The notes: generated by a model from the letters alone, not told the origin. DNA of 54,432 nt from Butyrivibrio sp. CAG:318 (GCA_000431815.1 FR889242.1:35306-89737); one strand, 5' to 3'. Counted from the stretch's first letter, positions 25,202-34,155 are shown. Translations and numbers: made by a program.

Positions 25202-26059
25202 TTAGCAACAATAATACAGATATGCCTCTTCCAATCCTGCGTCTTCTGCCACCTGACAGTCCTGCGGCATATCATCCGCAACTATTCTCACGATATATCC
25301 GTCCGTGCACCGCTTTATGTTACTGACTTTATACTGTTGTCCAAGGTCATCAAGGGTGCCTCCGGCACATTTTATTATGCCTACATGCCCTTCAACACTC
25401 TTTATGATATCAGATGTACATCCCGTTTTTATTACATTTCCGTTTTTCAAAAATATAATGCTATCTGCTATACATTCTATATCACTGACAACATGTGTTG
25501 CATACAGTATGATCTTATCGTTTGAAAGTGCAGATATGTAATTTCTGATATTAATTCTCTCATTCGGGTCAAGACCCGCTGTCGGTTCATCCAGAATTAT
25601 TAACTCCGGGTTCCCCAAAAGCGCCTGTGCCAGCAATACTCTCTGTTTCATTCCGCCCGAATAAGTTTCTATTCTTCTGTGCCTTACATCCCAGAGGTTA
25701 ACGGTTTTAAGAAGATTTTCTATTTCTATGCTCGCTTCTTTTGAAGGTATTCCCTTTATGGCAGCTATATATTTAAGGAATGCGATTGCAGAATATCCGT
25801 TATACATATTCTGCTGCTGCGGCATGTACCCTATCCTTTTTCTATATGCTGCACCAAGCTTTAATATATCTTCGCCATCACAAAGAATCTCACCGGTCTC
25901 TCTTTTTACATTGTCCGTTATAAGATTGATCAAAGTGCTTTTGCCCGCTCCGTTCGGTCCCAATAGTCCGTATATACCGGATTTCAGTTCCATATTGATA
26001 TCTTTGAGTGCCGTTACCTTGCCATATGTTTTACCTAAATTTCTGATATCTATTCTCAT
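25202..26059 (-). CDS. ABC transporter ATPase (ABC-2 exporter type)
   Basis: A 285-residue ATPase. Walker A is GPNGAGKST (about 34-42), the Q-loop GYMPQQQNMY, the signature YSGGMKQRVLLAQALLG, Walker B LIILDEPTAGLD, and the H-loop YATHVVSD. The C-terminal ~60 residues form a regulatory extension ending in LEEAYLYYCC. It overlaps the permease stop by 4 bases, so they are coupled. It is last in a four-gene operon with no clear terminator, its stop lying next to the 23-bp tandem repeats. Confidence 0.93.
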   Translation of the reverse strand: MRIDIRNLGKTYGKVTALKDINMELKSGIYGLLGPNGAGKSTLINLITDNVKRETGEILCDGEDILKLGAAYRKRIGYMPQQQNMYNGYSAIAFLKYIAAIKGIPSKEASIEIENLLKTVNLWDVRHRRIETYSGGMKQRVLLAQALLGNPELIILDEPTAGLDPNERINIRNYISALSNDKIILYATHVVSDIECIADSIIFLKNGNVIKTGCTSDIIKSVEGHVGIIKCAGGTLDDLGQQYKVSNIKRCTDGYIVRIVADDMPQDCQVAEDAGLEEAYLYYCC

Positions 26060-28116
26060 GCCCGTATACCCTCCAATATTATCATGATCAAAATCGGTGC
26101 CACAAACAATACAGCCGATATAACCATAGTCTGCATATGGCTCCTCGTTTTCTTTGCGATTAAACGTATAAGCACTACAATTCCTGCCAGAGCAGCATAT
26201 TTTACCGCCGTCCTGATTATGATATATTGCAATATGCTTATATTCTCCGGAACATATTTCAAATTGTGCAGATTGGCTGCCGGTATATTTATGTAATCCG
26301 TTCCGTATGCTTTAAGAACATTACATATCCACGGTATGTGTACACCAAGAAAAACTATAAGTGCCATAACCATCGCAATGAGCATTTTGGTAAGCATCAC
26401 CTTACGCTGCCCTTTGCATGAAGCATTTATTATAACATCCATGTGGCATGTATATTCAATAGACCATATAGAGAACACAGCCAGGATTGTCATTATAATA
26501 CACTCTGCACCAAGCAAAAGTTCCGTCTGCACATCCTGTCCGGTCAGGAGGCCGTAACCTCTGTCATATATTAAATAGCCTTTTTGCAATTTTTTTGCAT
26601 ATTCGGCATTATCACGCATTTTTTCATATGCTTTTGACCAGTTTTCAACGTCGATATTCGGATTGGTTCCCGACAATATTGTGTCCAGTTCCTGTTCCAT
26701 TATCTGCTCTTTGTCCGGTGAGTATGCACCTTCCGTTCCTTTTTGCAATGCCATCTTATAATATACATCTTCAATTGAACCGTATATACTCTTTATGGGA
26801 GTATATGTGGCAGCAAGAATAAGACCGCACAGAGCAAGAATGATAACGCCTTTTCTGTATATAAGCGTTTTATATAGTTCATTTCTAAACAAGCCATTCA
26901 CACCGGTCCGGTTCCATAAATTAACCATCCCATATTTAATGGCACCGGCACAGCTTCCCGACGAGATTTCCCGCTTTCTGCTCCCTATAATGCACATGAT
27001 TATAATCAATGCTGTTGTTAAAACTGTCATCATTAACTTAAATATATTAAGATAATTAACCGGTCTGCCCAAAACCTTAAGGTTTCGGTATGAGTTAAAT
27101 AACCGCACAGTATCGAGATAAGCATACAGATTTACATTTTTAATAAGTTCCATGGTACTGTTATCTCTTATTTTATAATAGGTCAGTGCCGAAATGCCAA
27201 AAAGAAGCACCAGCACGGCAAAAGACGGAACATTGGAATTAAATATGCTCATAACTGCCATAAACAATATTCCGCATAATAAGAAAACGCACATTTTAGT
27301 GATGATAAACAGTATTGCAAATTTTATAACACTGATTTGGAGATTCGTTGTCATAAATCCACTGACTGATTGCACTGCTCTTGCCGGATTACCGTATCCA
27401 TACATTATCCCCGCAATAATGATTAACGGCAGATAGAGAACTATTGCCGATATTATGCTATACAGAATCATCGTGCAGATTCTTGCGCATGTAAGTTTCG
27501 TACGCCCTGACTTTAATGTTCTTATCAGCTTTCCCATACCGGTCTCTGTATCTTTGGAAATAAGTGCCGTCGCAATTACCAGAAGCATCATTACACCTAT
27601 TATATTGACTGCCATGTTACCGGTTACCATATTAATACCTGCAGACGGACCGTGCTGCAATTCAAGTCCCTTCAAAGGCTTAAAAGCCTCAACGGTTTTA
27701 CTCATATTTTCATCACTGTATGTATCTTTCCCGGCAAAAATAGCTATTCCCGCACGTCTGTCACCGGCTTCCATAATGCCGCTATAGTAGGTGTCATAGC
27801 TTACACACTGTTCCAGTTCATCCAGCACAACCCCGTACGGAACCGATTCCGTATAATGCGCCATTGTTTCATCCTGCATCATTTCATCATATATGTTCTT
27901 CACATACACATATGACTCTTCGTCGGACATCTGCGATATATCATCGTATATCTGCCTATACTCTTCAGGCGGACACATATCAGCGTCCGCCTTCCTGATT
28001 TCGTTTGTATAAGCGACAAAAGCATTTGCCAGTATTAAAACTATAATAATACACAATGTTGTTCTGTCGCGCAAAACTCTCGTAAATTCATTAAATATCA
28101 TTCTGACCATAAGCAT
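26056..28116 (-). CDS. large duplicated ABC-2-type permease
   Basis: A 686-residue membrane protein. Two similar halves each begin with a FNEFTRVLRD.. or FRNELYKTLIYRKG amphipathic start, a first helix, a large extracytoplasmic loop (about 40-165 and 440-535) and then five or so helices. This looks like two ABC-2 permease domains fused in one chain, which would let a single polypeptide form the membrane path with two ATPase copies. It overlaps the ATPase gene by 4 bases and the lipoprotein stop by 1. The substrate is unknown. Confidence 0.85.
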   Translation of the reverse strand: MLMVRMIFNEFTRVLRDRTTLCIIIVLILANAFVAYTNEIRKADADMCPPEEYRQIYDDISQMSDEESYVYVKNIYDEMMQDETMAHYTESVPYGVVLDELEQCVSYDTYYSGIMEAGDRRAGIAIFAGKDTYSDENMSKTVEAFKPLKGLELQHGPSAGINMVTGNMAVNIIGVMMLLVIATALISKDTETGMGKLIRTLKSGRTKLTCARICTMILYSIISAIVLYLPLIIIAGIMYGYGNPARAVQSVSGFMTTNLQISVIKFAILFIITKMCVFLLCGILFMAVMSIFNSNVPSFAVLVLLFGISALTYYKIRDNSTMELIKNVNLYAYLDTVRLFNSYRNLKVLGRPVNYLNIFKLMMTVLTTALIIIMCIIGSRKREISSGSCAGAIKYGMVNLWNRTGVNGLFRNELYKTLIYRKGVIILALCGLILAATYTPIKSIYGSIEDVYYKMALQKGTEGAYSPDKEQIMEQELDTILSGTNPNIDVENWSKAYEKMRDNAEYAKKLQKGYLIYDRGYGLLTGQDVQTELLLGAECIIMTILAVFSIWSIEYTCHMDVIINASCKGQRKVMLTKMLIAMVMALIVFLGVHIPWICNVLKAYGTDYINIPAANLHNLKYVPENISILQYIIIRTAVKYAALAGIVVLIRLIAKKTRSHMQTMVISAVLFVAPILIMIILEGIRA

Positions 28117-29519
28117 TATCCCTTAAAATCGGCAAGTTGGGCATTCATCTGATCATATACGGTATCCACACCCGCATCTTCAAGCCTTTTAACATACGCA
28201 TCTATACTCTTCTTCAACTCTGGATTCCTTACATTAGGAAATCCGGAATTGTATATCTCAACAATTTTGGCAAACTCCTCTGAGCACTGCGAACTGTCAA
28301 AGTAAAAACCAATATATGGTTTATCATCCAATGATTTCCAGAATTTTGTAAGTTCCTCATACCTGCTGCCATCAAATCCATCCGAATCCGTCTTATCGGC
28401 CGCTGCGTATCCAGCATGTGTCAGCTCCCTTACATAGGTTGACTGACTTTCTTCGTCCAGAAAACTTATAACTCCGTTATCCAGCTTATAATCAAGATCT
28501 TTAACACCATAAAGAAAAGCATCCGCTGTCTCCTTATCCGTCAATACCATTCCCAGTACTTTAAGTGCTGCTTCTTTCTTGGAAGAGTTCTTATATATAC
28601 CGATCGATGCAGATGATAAATTCAGAACGCTGTCTCCTCCATACTGATATACATAAGGCCAGTTATTTTTCTCAACATACCCGAATCTCAAATATGCAGC
28701 ACAATCATTAACATCAACGGACAGTCCGTCCTGCGGGTCATTATAAGCCAATACGCCGTCATAGTACATTTCATTCATGATTTTCATATATTCATACACT
28801 TTATCATAGTACTTAATATCTGCCTTTCCATCGGTATCTGATATCAGACAGCCATAATAATTTGAACATCCGGAAAAAGCATCCACCTGCTCCAGCCTTA
28901 TATTATCCATTGCAATCATCTTTCCGGTCTTCTTCTGTATGTCACTGAGTCCCTGAATGGTTCCGTCAAAATTCTTAAAAACTTCTTCTGACACATAATC
29001 GGGATTAAATTCAACATAATACTGCTCCGAACTTCCGACTCTGGTATTCTGTATGTAGTAATATCCGTCATTATACTTTACCGCTTTCCAGGATTCCTCC
29101 GGATAATAGTCGGTTATCGCTTTACCACTCTCCGTCTTAAGCATATCATCCAATTTATATAACAAATCGGAATCGACCAATTCGGCCGGCTCGCATATTC
29201 CGTCTGTAAGGAAACCACACCATACTATATCCGCATCATCATCCTCAAGATATGTCTTGACATTATTCACATAATCCTCATCTGCAAGGTATACCATCTT
29301 AATTTCATAGTCTACACCCTTTTTCTTAAGAATTCTGTTAACCTCATCTATATTGGATTGCGGTATTTGAGTCAGATTTGAAGTTACCCACCTGATTGTA
29401 TTATCCTCCTTAAGCGTATTATCCTCCATTACGGTATCTTTTTGTTCACATCCTGATAAAAGAACCGCCACCAATGCAATTACCGCTGTTATTGCAATCA
29501 CAAATCTCCTTTTCATCAA
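28116..29519 (-). CDS. extracellular solute-binding-like lipoprotein
   Basis: 467 residues. The signal peptide has lipobox VAVLLSGC with the Cys at about 24. The mature part has the family 1 solute-binding fold pattern (DADIVWCGFLTDG, a hinge around 150-160 with YYYIQNTR) and ends with the ..DAGVDTVYDQMNAQLADF helix common in sugar-binding proteins. A binding lipoprotein beside an ABC-2 exporter rather than an importer is unusual; it may sense or present a ligand instead of feeding uptake. The next gene starts at its last base. Confidence 0.85.
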   Translation of the reverse strand: MMKRRFVIAITAVIALVAVLLSGCEQKDTVMEDNTLKEDNTIRWVTSNLTQIPQSNIDEVNRILKKKGVDYEIKMVYLADEDYVNNVKTYLEDDDADIVWCGFLTDGICEPAELVDSDLLYKLDDMLKTESGKAITDYYPEESWKAVKYNDGYYYIQNTRVGSSEQYYVEFNPDYVSEEVFKNFDGTIQGLSDIQKKTGKMIAMDNIRLEQVDAFSGCSNYYGCLISDTDGKADIKYYDKVYEYMKIMNEMYYDGVLAYNDPQDGLSVDVNDCAAYLRFGYVEKNNWPYVYQYGGDSVLNLSSASIGIYKNSSKKEAALKVLGMVLTDKETADAFLYGVKDLDYKLDNGVISFLDEESQSTYVRELTHAGYAAADKTDSDGFDGSRYEELTKFWKSLDDKPYIGFYFDSSQCSEEFAKIVEIYNSGFPNVRNPELKKSIDAYVKRLEDAGVDTVYDQMNAQLADFKG

Positions 29520-29530
29520 TCATCACCCTT

Positions 29531-30760
29531 TTACCTTTCAAATGCTTCAGCCTTATCATAATTACCCGTGGCATAGTCCTGTGGCATCATTCTCTTAAAC
29601 TCTGTTGAAATAAATGTACCGTCATCATCAGTCAGATGCTTTTCAAACCATACATATCCGTTTGAACAGGCAGTATATCTCATATCAACATCATGATAAC
29701 CTATAAGTTCAGCCTTATCCGCTGCCGGATCGTATACATAGCAGTTATAAGACTTATCCCCGACAAATCTTTCGTAATACAGTTTATCTCCCATCCAGAA
29801 GGCCACACTGGGTTTGCCACTTCCTCCAAGGCTGACTTTATTCTTTCCGTCCAACGACTCCAGATACATTTCCGTATCATTGCAATATACCCATCCCTGC
29901 CCGGAAACGCATAATACATCCATATCCGATGTTTCGCACACCTCTTTCAGCGTATCATCGGTAGTGTTCCATTCAAACATCCGTGCTTTAGACATGTATG
30001 AATCACCATCCTGATAACTGTATAATCCCAAGAACAAAATATTATCATTATTTTTGGATACATACCCTGCTGTTGCTTCACATGCATTATCATCATACAC
30101 AGGTACTTCATGTTTGATAAATTTATCAGTCGATATATCATAACACACCAGTCCGCCCACCGGTGTATCGAGGTCAACCGGATTATTTATATCTGACAAA
30201 TCAACAGTATTAAGATAAGTGAACACTATCATATCATCATATATATACGCATCCACTACAAGCTGTACACCCTCCACGGAATTAATAATCCGTTCATCTG
30301 TTCCATCTATGTTTTCTCTGTAAATATCAACAGAATTAACATCTGCACATTGTTTAAAGTCTCCAAGTACATATATATATTTATCATTCATGAGACATGT
30401 TCCCTTGGTGAGTGCTGCCGCCTGACAGTAAACTTCATCACTGCCTTTTGCTCTCGGTTTATGTTCACAATTAATATCACTACATACATATGCCTTTTTT
30501 CCCGACGAAGCATCGACAAATGTGAGCATATTATCCTCATCAAAATAAAGCACACCCTGTCTGCCAAGAAAATCTCCGCCAACAGCAACTACTCCCGGCT
30601 CTTCGGACTCTCCGTCAATATTTACAACACGGCTGTTATTTTCCACTGGATCAAGATTATTGTTTTTATCCTTTTTCACAAGTAAAAATACAGATATCCC
30701 GGCAACGACCACTATAAAAACAGATATTACCGCTATTATAATTTTCTTCTGTTTTAACAT
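29531..30760 (-). CDS. membrane-anchored beta-propeller-like protein with CxxxxCxH motif
   Basis: 409 residues. There is a single N-terminal transmembrane anchor (about 8-27), then an extracellular region of repeated short strands (YVCSDINCEH, KYIYVLGDF, DKLYYERF, GYVWFEKH) reminiscent of DUF5050/TolB-like propellers. The motif CSDINCEH followed by a third Cys (VYCQAA) could bind a metal or form disulfides. The ATG at 30760 has a GAGG site. It is the first gene of the four-gene ABC cassette and starts only 28 bases after an intrinsic terminator, so it depends on read-through or antitermination. Confidence 0.8.
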   Translation of the reverse strand: MLKQKKIIIAVISVFIVVVAGISVFLLVKKDKNNNLDPVENNSRVVNIDGESEEPGVVAVGGDFLGRQGVLYFDEDNMLTFVDASSGKKAYVCSDINCEHKPRAKGSDEVYCQAAALTKGTCLMNDKYIYVLGDFKQCADVNSVDIYRENIDGTDERIINSVEGVQLVVDAYIYDDMIVFTYLNTVDLSDINNPVDLDTPVGGLVCYDISTDKFIKHEVPVYDDNACEATAGYVSKNNDNILFLGLYSYQDGDSYMSKARMFEWNTTDDTLKEVCETSDMDVLCVSGQGWVYCNDTEMYLESLDGKNKVSLGGSGKPSVAFWMGDKLYYERFVGDKSYNCYVYDPAADKAELIGYHDVDMRYTACSNGYVWFEKHLTDDDGTFISTEFKRMMPQDYATGNYDKAEAFER

Positions 30761-30783
30761 TATATCGCCTCATTTCCTTTTAA

Positions 30784-30831
30784 TTAACAAAAAACCCTTA
30801 CCATTGAGGTAAGGGTTATACATCTCATCAT
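30784..30831 (-). CDS. candidate 15-codon leader peptide across the attenuator
   Basis: ATG at 30831 to TAA ending at 30784 encodes MMRCITLTSMVRVFC. AAGGGGTGG lies about 9 bases upstream. The terminator hairpin at 30793-30817 lies wholly inside this frame, so a translating ribosome would melt it. This arrangement resembles ribosome-controlled attenuators of ABC resistance genes such as bmrB-bmrCD. A 16-codon frame can occur by chance; the ribosome site and position are what support it. Confidence 0.45.
   Translation of the reverse strand: MMRCITLTSMVRVFC
30788..30817 (-). terminator. intrinsic terminator directly upstream of the ABC cassette
   Basis: A perfect 10-bp stem (30793-30802 with 30808-30817), 5-base loop, and TTTTTT on the minus strand. 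The start codon at 30760 is 28 bases beyond it, leaving no room for another promoter. Confidence 0.88.
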
Positions 30832-30875
30832 TTTTTCTTCCACCCCTTATCCCATTCATTAAATTATCTGTATAT

Positions 30876-30904
30876 AGTTTATCCCGATTTTATCATTTCA
30901 TCAA
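30876..30904 (-). promoter_or_regulatory. possible promoter of the ABC cassette leader
   Basis: Minus strand TTGATG (30904-30899), 17-base spacer, TAAACT (30881-30876). The leader would be about 110 nt and contains the leader peptide and terminator. The boxes are imperfect. Confidence 0.45.
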
Positions 30905-31021
30905 GTATTATTCGATTTTTTTGTCGATTTTTGTACACAATCACCAATTTTATCACAAACTCCAAGTACACGAGATATAAATAATCGGCATATGTATTAT
31001 ATTAGATATTTTCTGACTTCC

Positions 31022-31312
31022 TGTGATACATTTTATGATTTTTCAATATCTTTATTGATACTGTTCCGAGTTTGGAATTCGGCAATTCACACATTTTTGC
31101 GGTTTTTAAGGCATTTGGTGCCAATTTGGCAGGCTTTACATTATAATATATTGAATCCGGCATGTACTTTAGTATACTTATTTTCATATATTACCATATC
31201 AAGATATCACATATAGCAAGTAATTGACACCAAATTGCTGACTTTGAATAAAAAAGGGTGAAAATATCATATTGTATATTATGGTATTGCTCTTCCGGCG
31301 GTTTATAATGCC
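31022..31312. repeat. dispersed repeat, copy B (partner of 24793-25081)
   Basis: About 291 bases in direct orientation to copy A. The inner inverted repeat is ATTTGGTGCCAATT (31113-31126) and AATTGACACCAAAT (31222-31235). The single change from copy A becomes a G-U pair in a minus-strand transcript, so pairing is kept there. The region 30905-31021 between the promoter and this repeat shows nothing recognisable. Confidence 0.8.
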
Positions 31313-31324
31313 AGGCCGTCATAA

Positions 31325-31352
31325 CAAAAAACCCCGGACATCAGTCCGGGGT
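31325..31352 (-). terminator. terminator of the zinc-ribbon protein gene
   Basis: ACCCCGGAC (31331-31339) pairs with GTCCGGGGT (31344-31352), followed on the minus strand by TTTTTTGTT. A strong intrinsic terminator 20 bases past the stop. Confidence 0.9.
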
Positions 31353-31372
31353 CATTATAATTTCAAAATTTT

Positions 31373-32968
31373 CTATTTTTCTTCTGTCTCTGATTCTGCT
31401 TCTGTTTCAGCTTCTGCTGTTGTCTCTTCTTCTGACTTTTTATCATCCTTGGCATCTGATGAACCATAGTCTTCGAGGCTGCCGCTTACTTCATATGTGT
31501 AACCGTCGTACTCACCTACAACTTCTGATATAAGTTCATCAAACATAGTCTTCTGGTCGCCGTATCCATAGAATGACGTCCAGCTGTCTTCCACATTTGA
31601 ATATCCTTTGAGGCTGAACCATGATGTATCAAGTTCCTGTTTTCCGTCGGAACGGTTGATTACCGATCCCATCTTAACCGGAAGATAGATGGTTGCCGGT
31701 TTAAGATCTTTGTCATTGAATGTGATGGTTGCCGTATAAACTGCATAAAGCTCATTGTATGTCTTGGCTTTATAATCTTCCTTGGTATATACAAGATATG
31801 CGCCTGCATATTCAATATTAGAGAGCTTATTGCTGCTGTATGAATAGCTGCTCTTGATTTCCTCGACTGCGTTATCCTTCACTGTGGCCACCATATCATC
31901 ATTGATATCCTCAATCTTGGTTATATATGTGTCCACATCATCCTTGGTTACGGTATATTCCTTGGTAGTCTCTTTAATCTTGATACCGTAATTTTCAAGG
32001 TAAAATGTCTGATAATATTCATCAATTGATAATGTAATTTCGTCACCTACGGAAAGATTGTATGACGGTGAAGCACTGATCCAGAGATCCTTTACATGGC
32101 TGTCTTTGGATGTATTTTCAACATCAACGCTCGCATTTCCGTCAAGACCGCTGAATTTAAGTTCTACCGAATCAAATATATCAACTTCTTTAACAGAATC
32201 AAGGTCTTCTACCTCTACTTCATATGAATCAAATTTGATAATTACGTCTGCGGCTTCTACTTTATCTTCATCATAATCCGCATCGATGGTAATCGTGTCA
32301 CCATTGGAAAGTTCGCTTGATTTGTCAACAGTAAGGCTTATTGCGTAATACACTGCCGAAGCCTTATTCTTGATTCTGTCGCTTGCGCTCTTTTCAGTCT
32401 TGCCCATTGCTTTAAGAGTTGCTGCATAGAAATCATCATAATTAAGCTCAACTTTGGCTGTGCCCATAGTATCATATCCGTCGAATTCGACTTCAATATA
32501 GCTTTTAAGATCTATTGTCTTACGTTCGATTTCTTTTTTATGTTTAACATTCTTAACAATAATAATGGCTGCCACAGCTGCAATAATTGCAACCGCAACT
32601 GCTACGGCAATGATTATTATAAGCTTCTTATTAACCGGTTTCTTTTCCTTCGGCTGTACAGGCGGCACCGGTGCTCCCTGCGGCATTGCATATCCGTTAG
32701 GTGCTCCGTAATTCATCTGTCCCTGTGGTACTCCGTTGAAATCCGGCTGCGGCTGTCCCTGCGGTACTCCGTTGAAATCCGGCTGTGGCTGTCCCTGCGG
32801 TATGTTGTTAAAGTCTGCCTGAGGTTCTCCCTGAGGTATGTTGTTAATGTCTCCCTGCGGTGCATTATTAATGTCTGCTGCCTGCGGTGTTTCTAATGGG
32901 CTTCCGCATTTAAAGCAGAATTTAGAACCTGCATTGTTCTCTGCTCCACAATTTTTGCAAAATGGCAT
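31373..32968 (-). CDS. zinc-ribbon membrane protein with repeat linker
   Basis: 531 residues. The N-terminal zinc ribbon has two CxxC pairs (CKNCGAENNAGSKFCFKCG, about residues 4-22). A Pro/Gln/Asn-rich linker follows with imperfect repeats of GQPQPDFNGVPQ (about 35-100). One transmembrane helix (about 115-138, rich in Ile/Ala/Val) leads to a long extracytoplasmic region of strand-rich, acidic domains (about 150-495) and an acidic tail of Glu/Ala/Thr. This cytoplasmic ribbon, helix, outer domain layout is common in clostridial surface proteins of unknown role. The transcript has its own promoter and terminator. Confidence 0.88.
   Translation of the reverse strand: MPFCKNCGAENNAGSKFCFKCGSPLETPQAADINNAPQGDINNIPQGEPQADFNNIPQGQPQPDFNGVPQGQPQPDFNGVPQGQMNYGAPNGYAMPQGAPVPPVQPKEKKPVNKKLIIIIAVAVAVAIIAAVAAIIIVKNVKHKKEIERKTIDLKSYIEVEFDGYDTMGTAKVELNYDDFYAATLKAMGKTEKSASDRIKNKASAVYYAISLTVDKSSELSNGDTITIDADYDEDKVEAADVIIKFDSYEVEVEDLDSVKEVDIFDSVELKFSGLDGNASVDVENTSKDSHVKDLWISASPSYNLSVGDEITLSIDEYYQTFYLENYGIKIKETTKEYTVTKDDVDTYITKIEDINDDMVATVKDNAVEEIKSSYSYSSNKLSNIEYAGAYLVYTKEDYKAKTYNELYAVYTATITFNDKDLKPATIYLPVKMGSVINRSDGKQELDTSWFSLKGYSNVEDSWTSFYGYGDQKTMFDELISEVVGEYDGYTYEVSGSLEDYGSSDAKDDKKSEEETTAEAETEAESETEEK
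32717..32880. repeat. 36-bp tandem repeat inside the zinc-ribbon gene
   Basis: Units starting at 32717, 32753 and 32789 are nearly identical; a fourth at about 32825 is diverged. Each codes for a 12-residue unit of the GQPQPDFNGVPQ type. In-frame repeats like this expand and contract readily. Confidence 0.8.
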
Positions 32969-33015
32969 ATGTGAATCCTCCTTTTATATCCAGTTTAACA
33001 AAATAAACTGATAAC

Positions 33016-33044
33016 ATCTTACATCATTCGAGTTATTTCGTCAA
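33016..33044 (-). promoter_or_regulatory. sigma-A promoter of the zinc-ribbon gene
   Basis: Minus strand TTGACG (33044-33039), 17-base spacer, TAAGAT (33021-33016). An AGGAGG ribosome site follows before ATG 32968. Confidence 0.75.
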
Positions 33045-33051
33045 TAATAAA

Positions 33052-33086
33052 TGTCCGTCGAAGTGCTATACCACATTCGACGGACA
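33052..33086 (-). terminator. probable terminator of the amidase gene
   Basis: TGTCCGTCGAA (33052-33062) pairs perfectly with TTCGACGGACA (33076-33086). The following minus-strand tail ATTTATTATT is only moderately U-rich. Confidence 0.7.
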
Positions 33087-33100
33087 CTCATAAATCCAAT

Positions 33101-33946
33101 TCAGGTTGTTATGAATGTGTTGTATCTGAATCTGCGCAGCCGGCGTTCCATCCTGACAGCATTGTCAAGGTTTCTGAATGCACCAACCTGTACTTTATAG
33201 AGATTGTCAGAATAGATTATAAATGCAGGAAATCCGTCCGCCAAAGCCGAATTAAGCAGACGCTCGGCATTTTCCCTGTTGCGGAAAGCTCCTATCTGGA
33301 CACGGTAAAGCTTACTGCAGTCGCATACATCATCCGGCTCATCTTTAATCTCCTCAAACTGTGCATACGGATCATCCGGCATATCGCCGGTCGTTCTGAC
33401 CGGGACAGCAGAAACTGTATCATAATCTATAGTTGTTAATATTCCGGCCGCGATTGCATTGGCGATTGCATCAAAATCATCATCAAACTTCGCATTATCT
33501 TTATCGTTGTTAATAAATCCTGTCTCAATAAGGACCGCCGGCATTCTGGTTCGTTTGAGCACAACGAGATTGGGGCGCTCAACTATTCCGAGATCCTTAA
33601 AACCCTGTTCTACAAGATTATCCTGAATGTTGCGGGCTAATTTTTCTTTCTCTCCTCCATTACTGTATATTAAAGTCTGTGCGCCGGAAGCGGTATTGGG
33701 ATTCTCTCCGGAATTTCTGTGAAATGACACAAAATAATCCGCTCCTGCATCATTGGCATCCGTGGCTTTTTTGAACGGAGTCTCATATATATCATCTGTT
33801 CTCGTATATACCACATCGACGCCCTTATTTTTAAGGATATCTCCAACGGCGAGGGCAAGCCTTAAATTATCGTCTTTTTCGTTACGGCCATTGTATACAG
33901 CACCCGGATCACTGCCGCCGTGTCCTGCATCTAAAGCAATCAGCAT
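33101..33946 (-). CDS. N-acetylmuramoyl-L-alanine amidase with two SPOR repeats
   Basis: A 281-residue peptidoglycan amidase cutting the MurNAc-L-Ala bond. The Amidase_3 domain (about 1-170) has zinc ligands in LDAGHGG, the Glu of NEKDDN and the His of VSFHRNSG, and catalytic Glu in AVLIETGFINN. Two C-terminal SPOR repeats (about 210-245 and 250-281; YRVQIGAFRNRENAE and YKVQVGAFRNLDNAV) bind denuded glycan at septa or spores. The start at 33946 is preferred because the earlier in-frame ATG is part of the AAAGGATGG ribosome site. No signal peptide is present, which is odd for a wall enzyme and suggests release by lysis or a mother-cell role. Confidence 0.93.
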   Translation of the reverse strand: MLIALDAGHGGSDPGAVYNGRNEKDDNLRLALAVGDILKNKGVDVVYTRTDDIYETPFKKATDANDAGADYFVSFHRNSGENPNTASGAQTLIYSNGGEKEKLARNIQDNLVEQGFKDLGIVERPNLVVLKRTRMPAVLIETGFINNDKDNAKFDDDFDAIANAIAAGILTTIDYDTVSAVPVRTTGDMPDDPYAQFEEIKDEPDDVCDCSKLYRVQIGAFRNRENAERLLNSALADGFPAFIIYSDNLYKVQVGAFRNLDNAVRMERRLRRFRYNTFITT

Positions 33947-34020
33947 ACTTTCTACCATCCTTTATATGTGATAACACATAAATTTATGATATAAAGTATG
34001 CTGAATATGATTAATCGTGA

Positions 34021-34152
34021 TTATTTAAATACACCTAAGAGCCAGAGAGCGAGTAAAATTACCGCGATGCTTATTACCACCTTGATGACTGCGTTGATTA
34101 TTATTTTACGTTTCTGTCCGGATGTTCTGATATCCTGTCTTAAATCACTCAT
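34021..34152 (-). CDS. 43-residue single-helix membrane protein
   Basis: The polar N-terminus (MSDLRQDIRTSGQKRK) is followed by one hydrophobic helix (about 17-41) ending in GVFK. GAAAGGGTG lies 9 bases before ATG 34152, and the start is 3 bases after the folA stop, so it is the last gene of the TPR-hflX-thyA-folA operon. A plus-strand frame over the same bases (33998-34186) lacks a ribosome site and is judged a shadow. Family and function are unknown; its positive-inside layout predicts a cytoplasmic N-terminus. Confidence 0.75.
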   Translation of the reverse strand: MSDLRQDIRTSGQKRKIIINAVIKVVISIAVILLALWLLGVFK

Positions 34153-34155
34153 AGA

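Noticed and set aside
24793..31312. Composite transposon
   Set aside because: No transposase or integrase between or in the repeats, and no target-site duplication could be identified.
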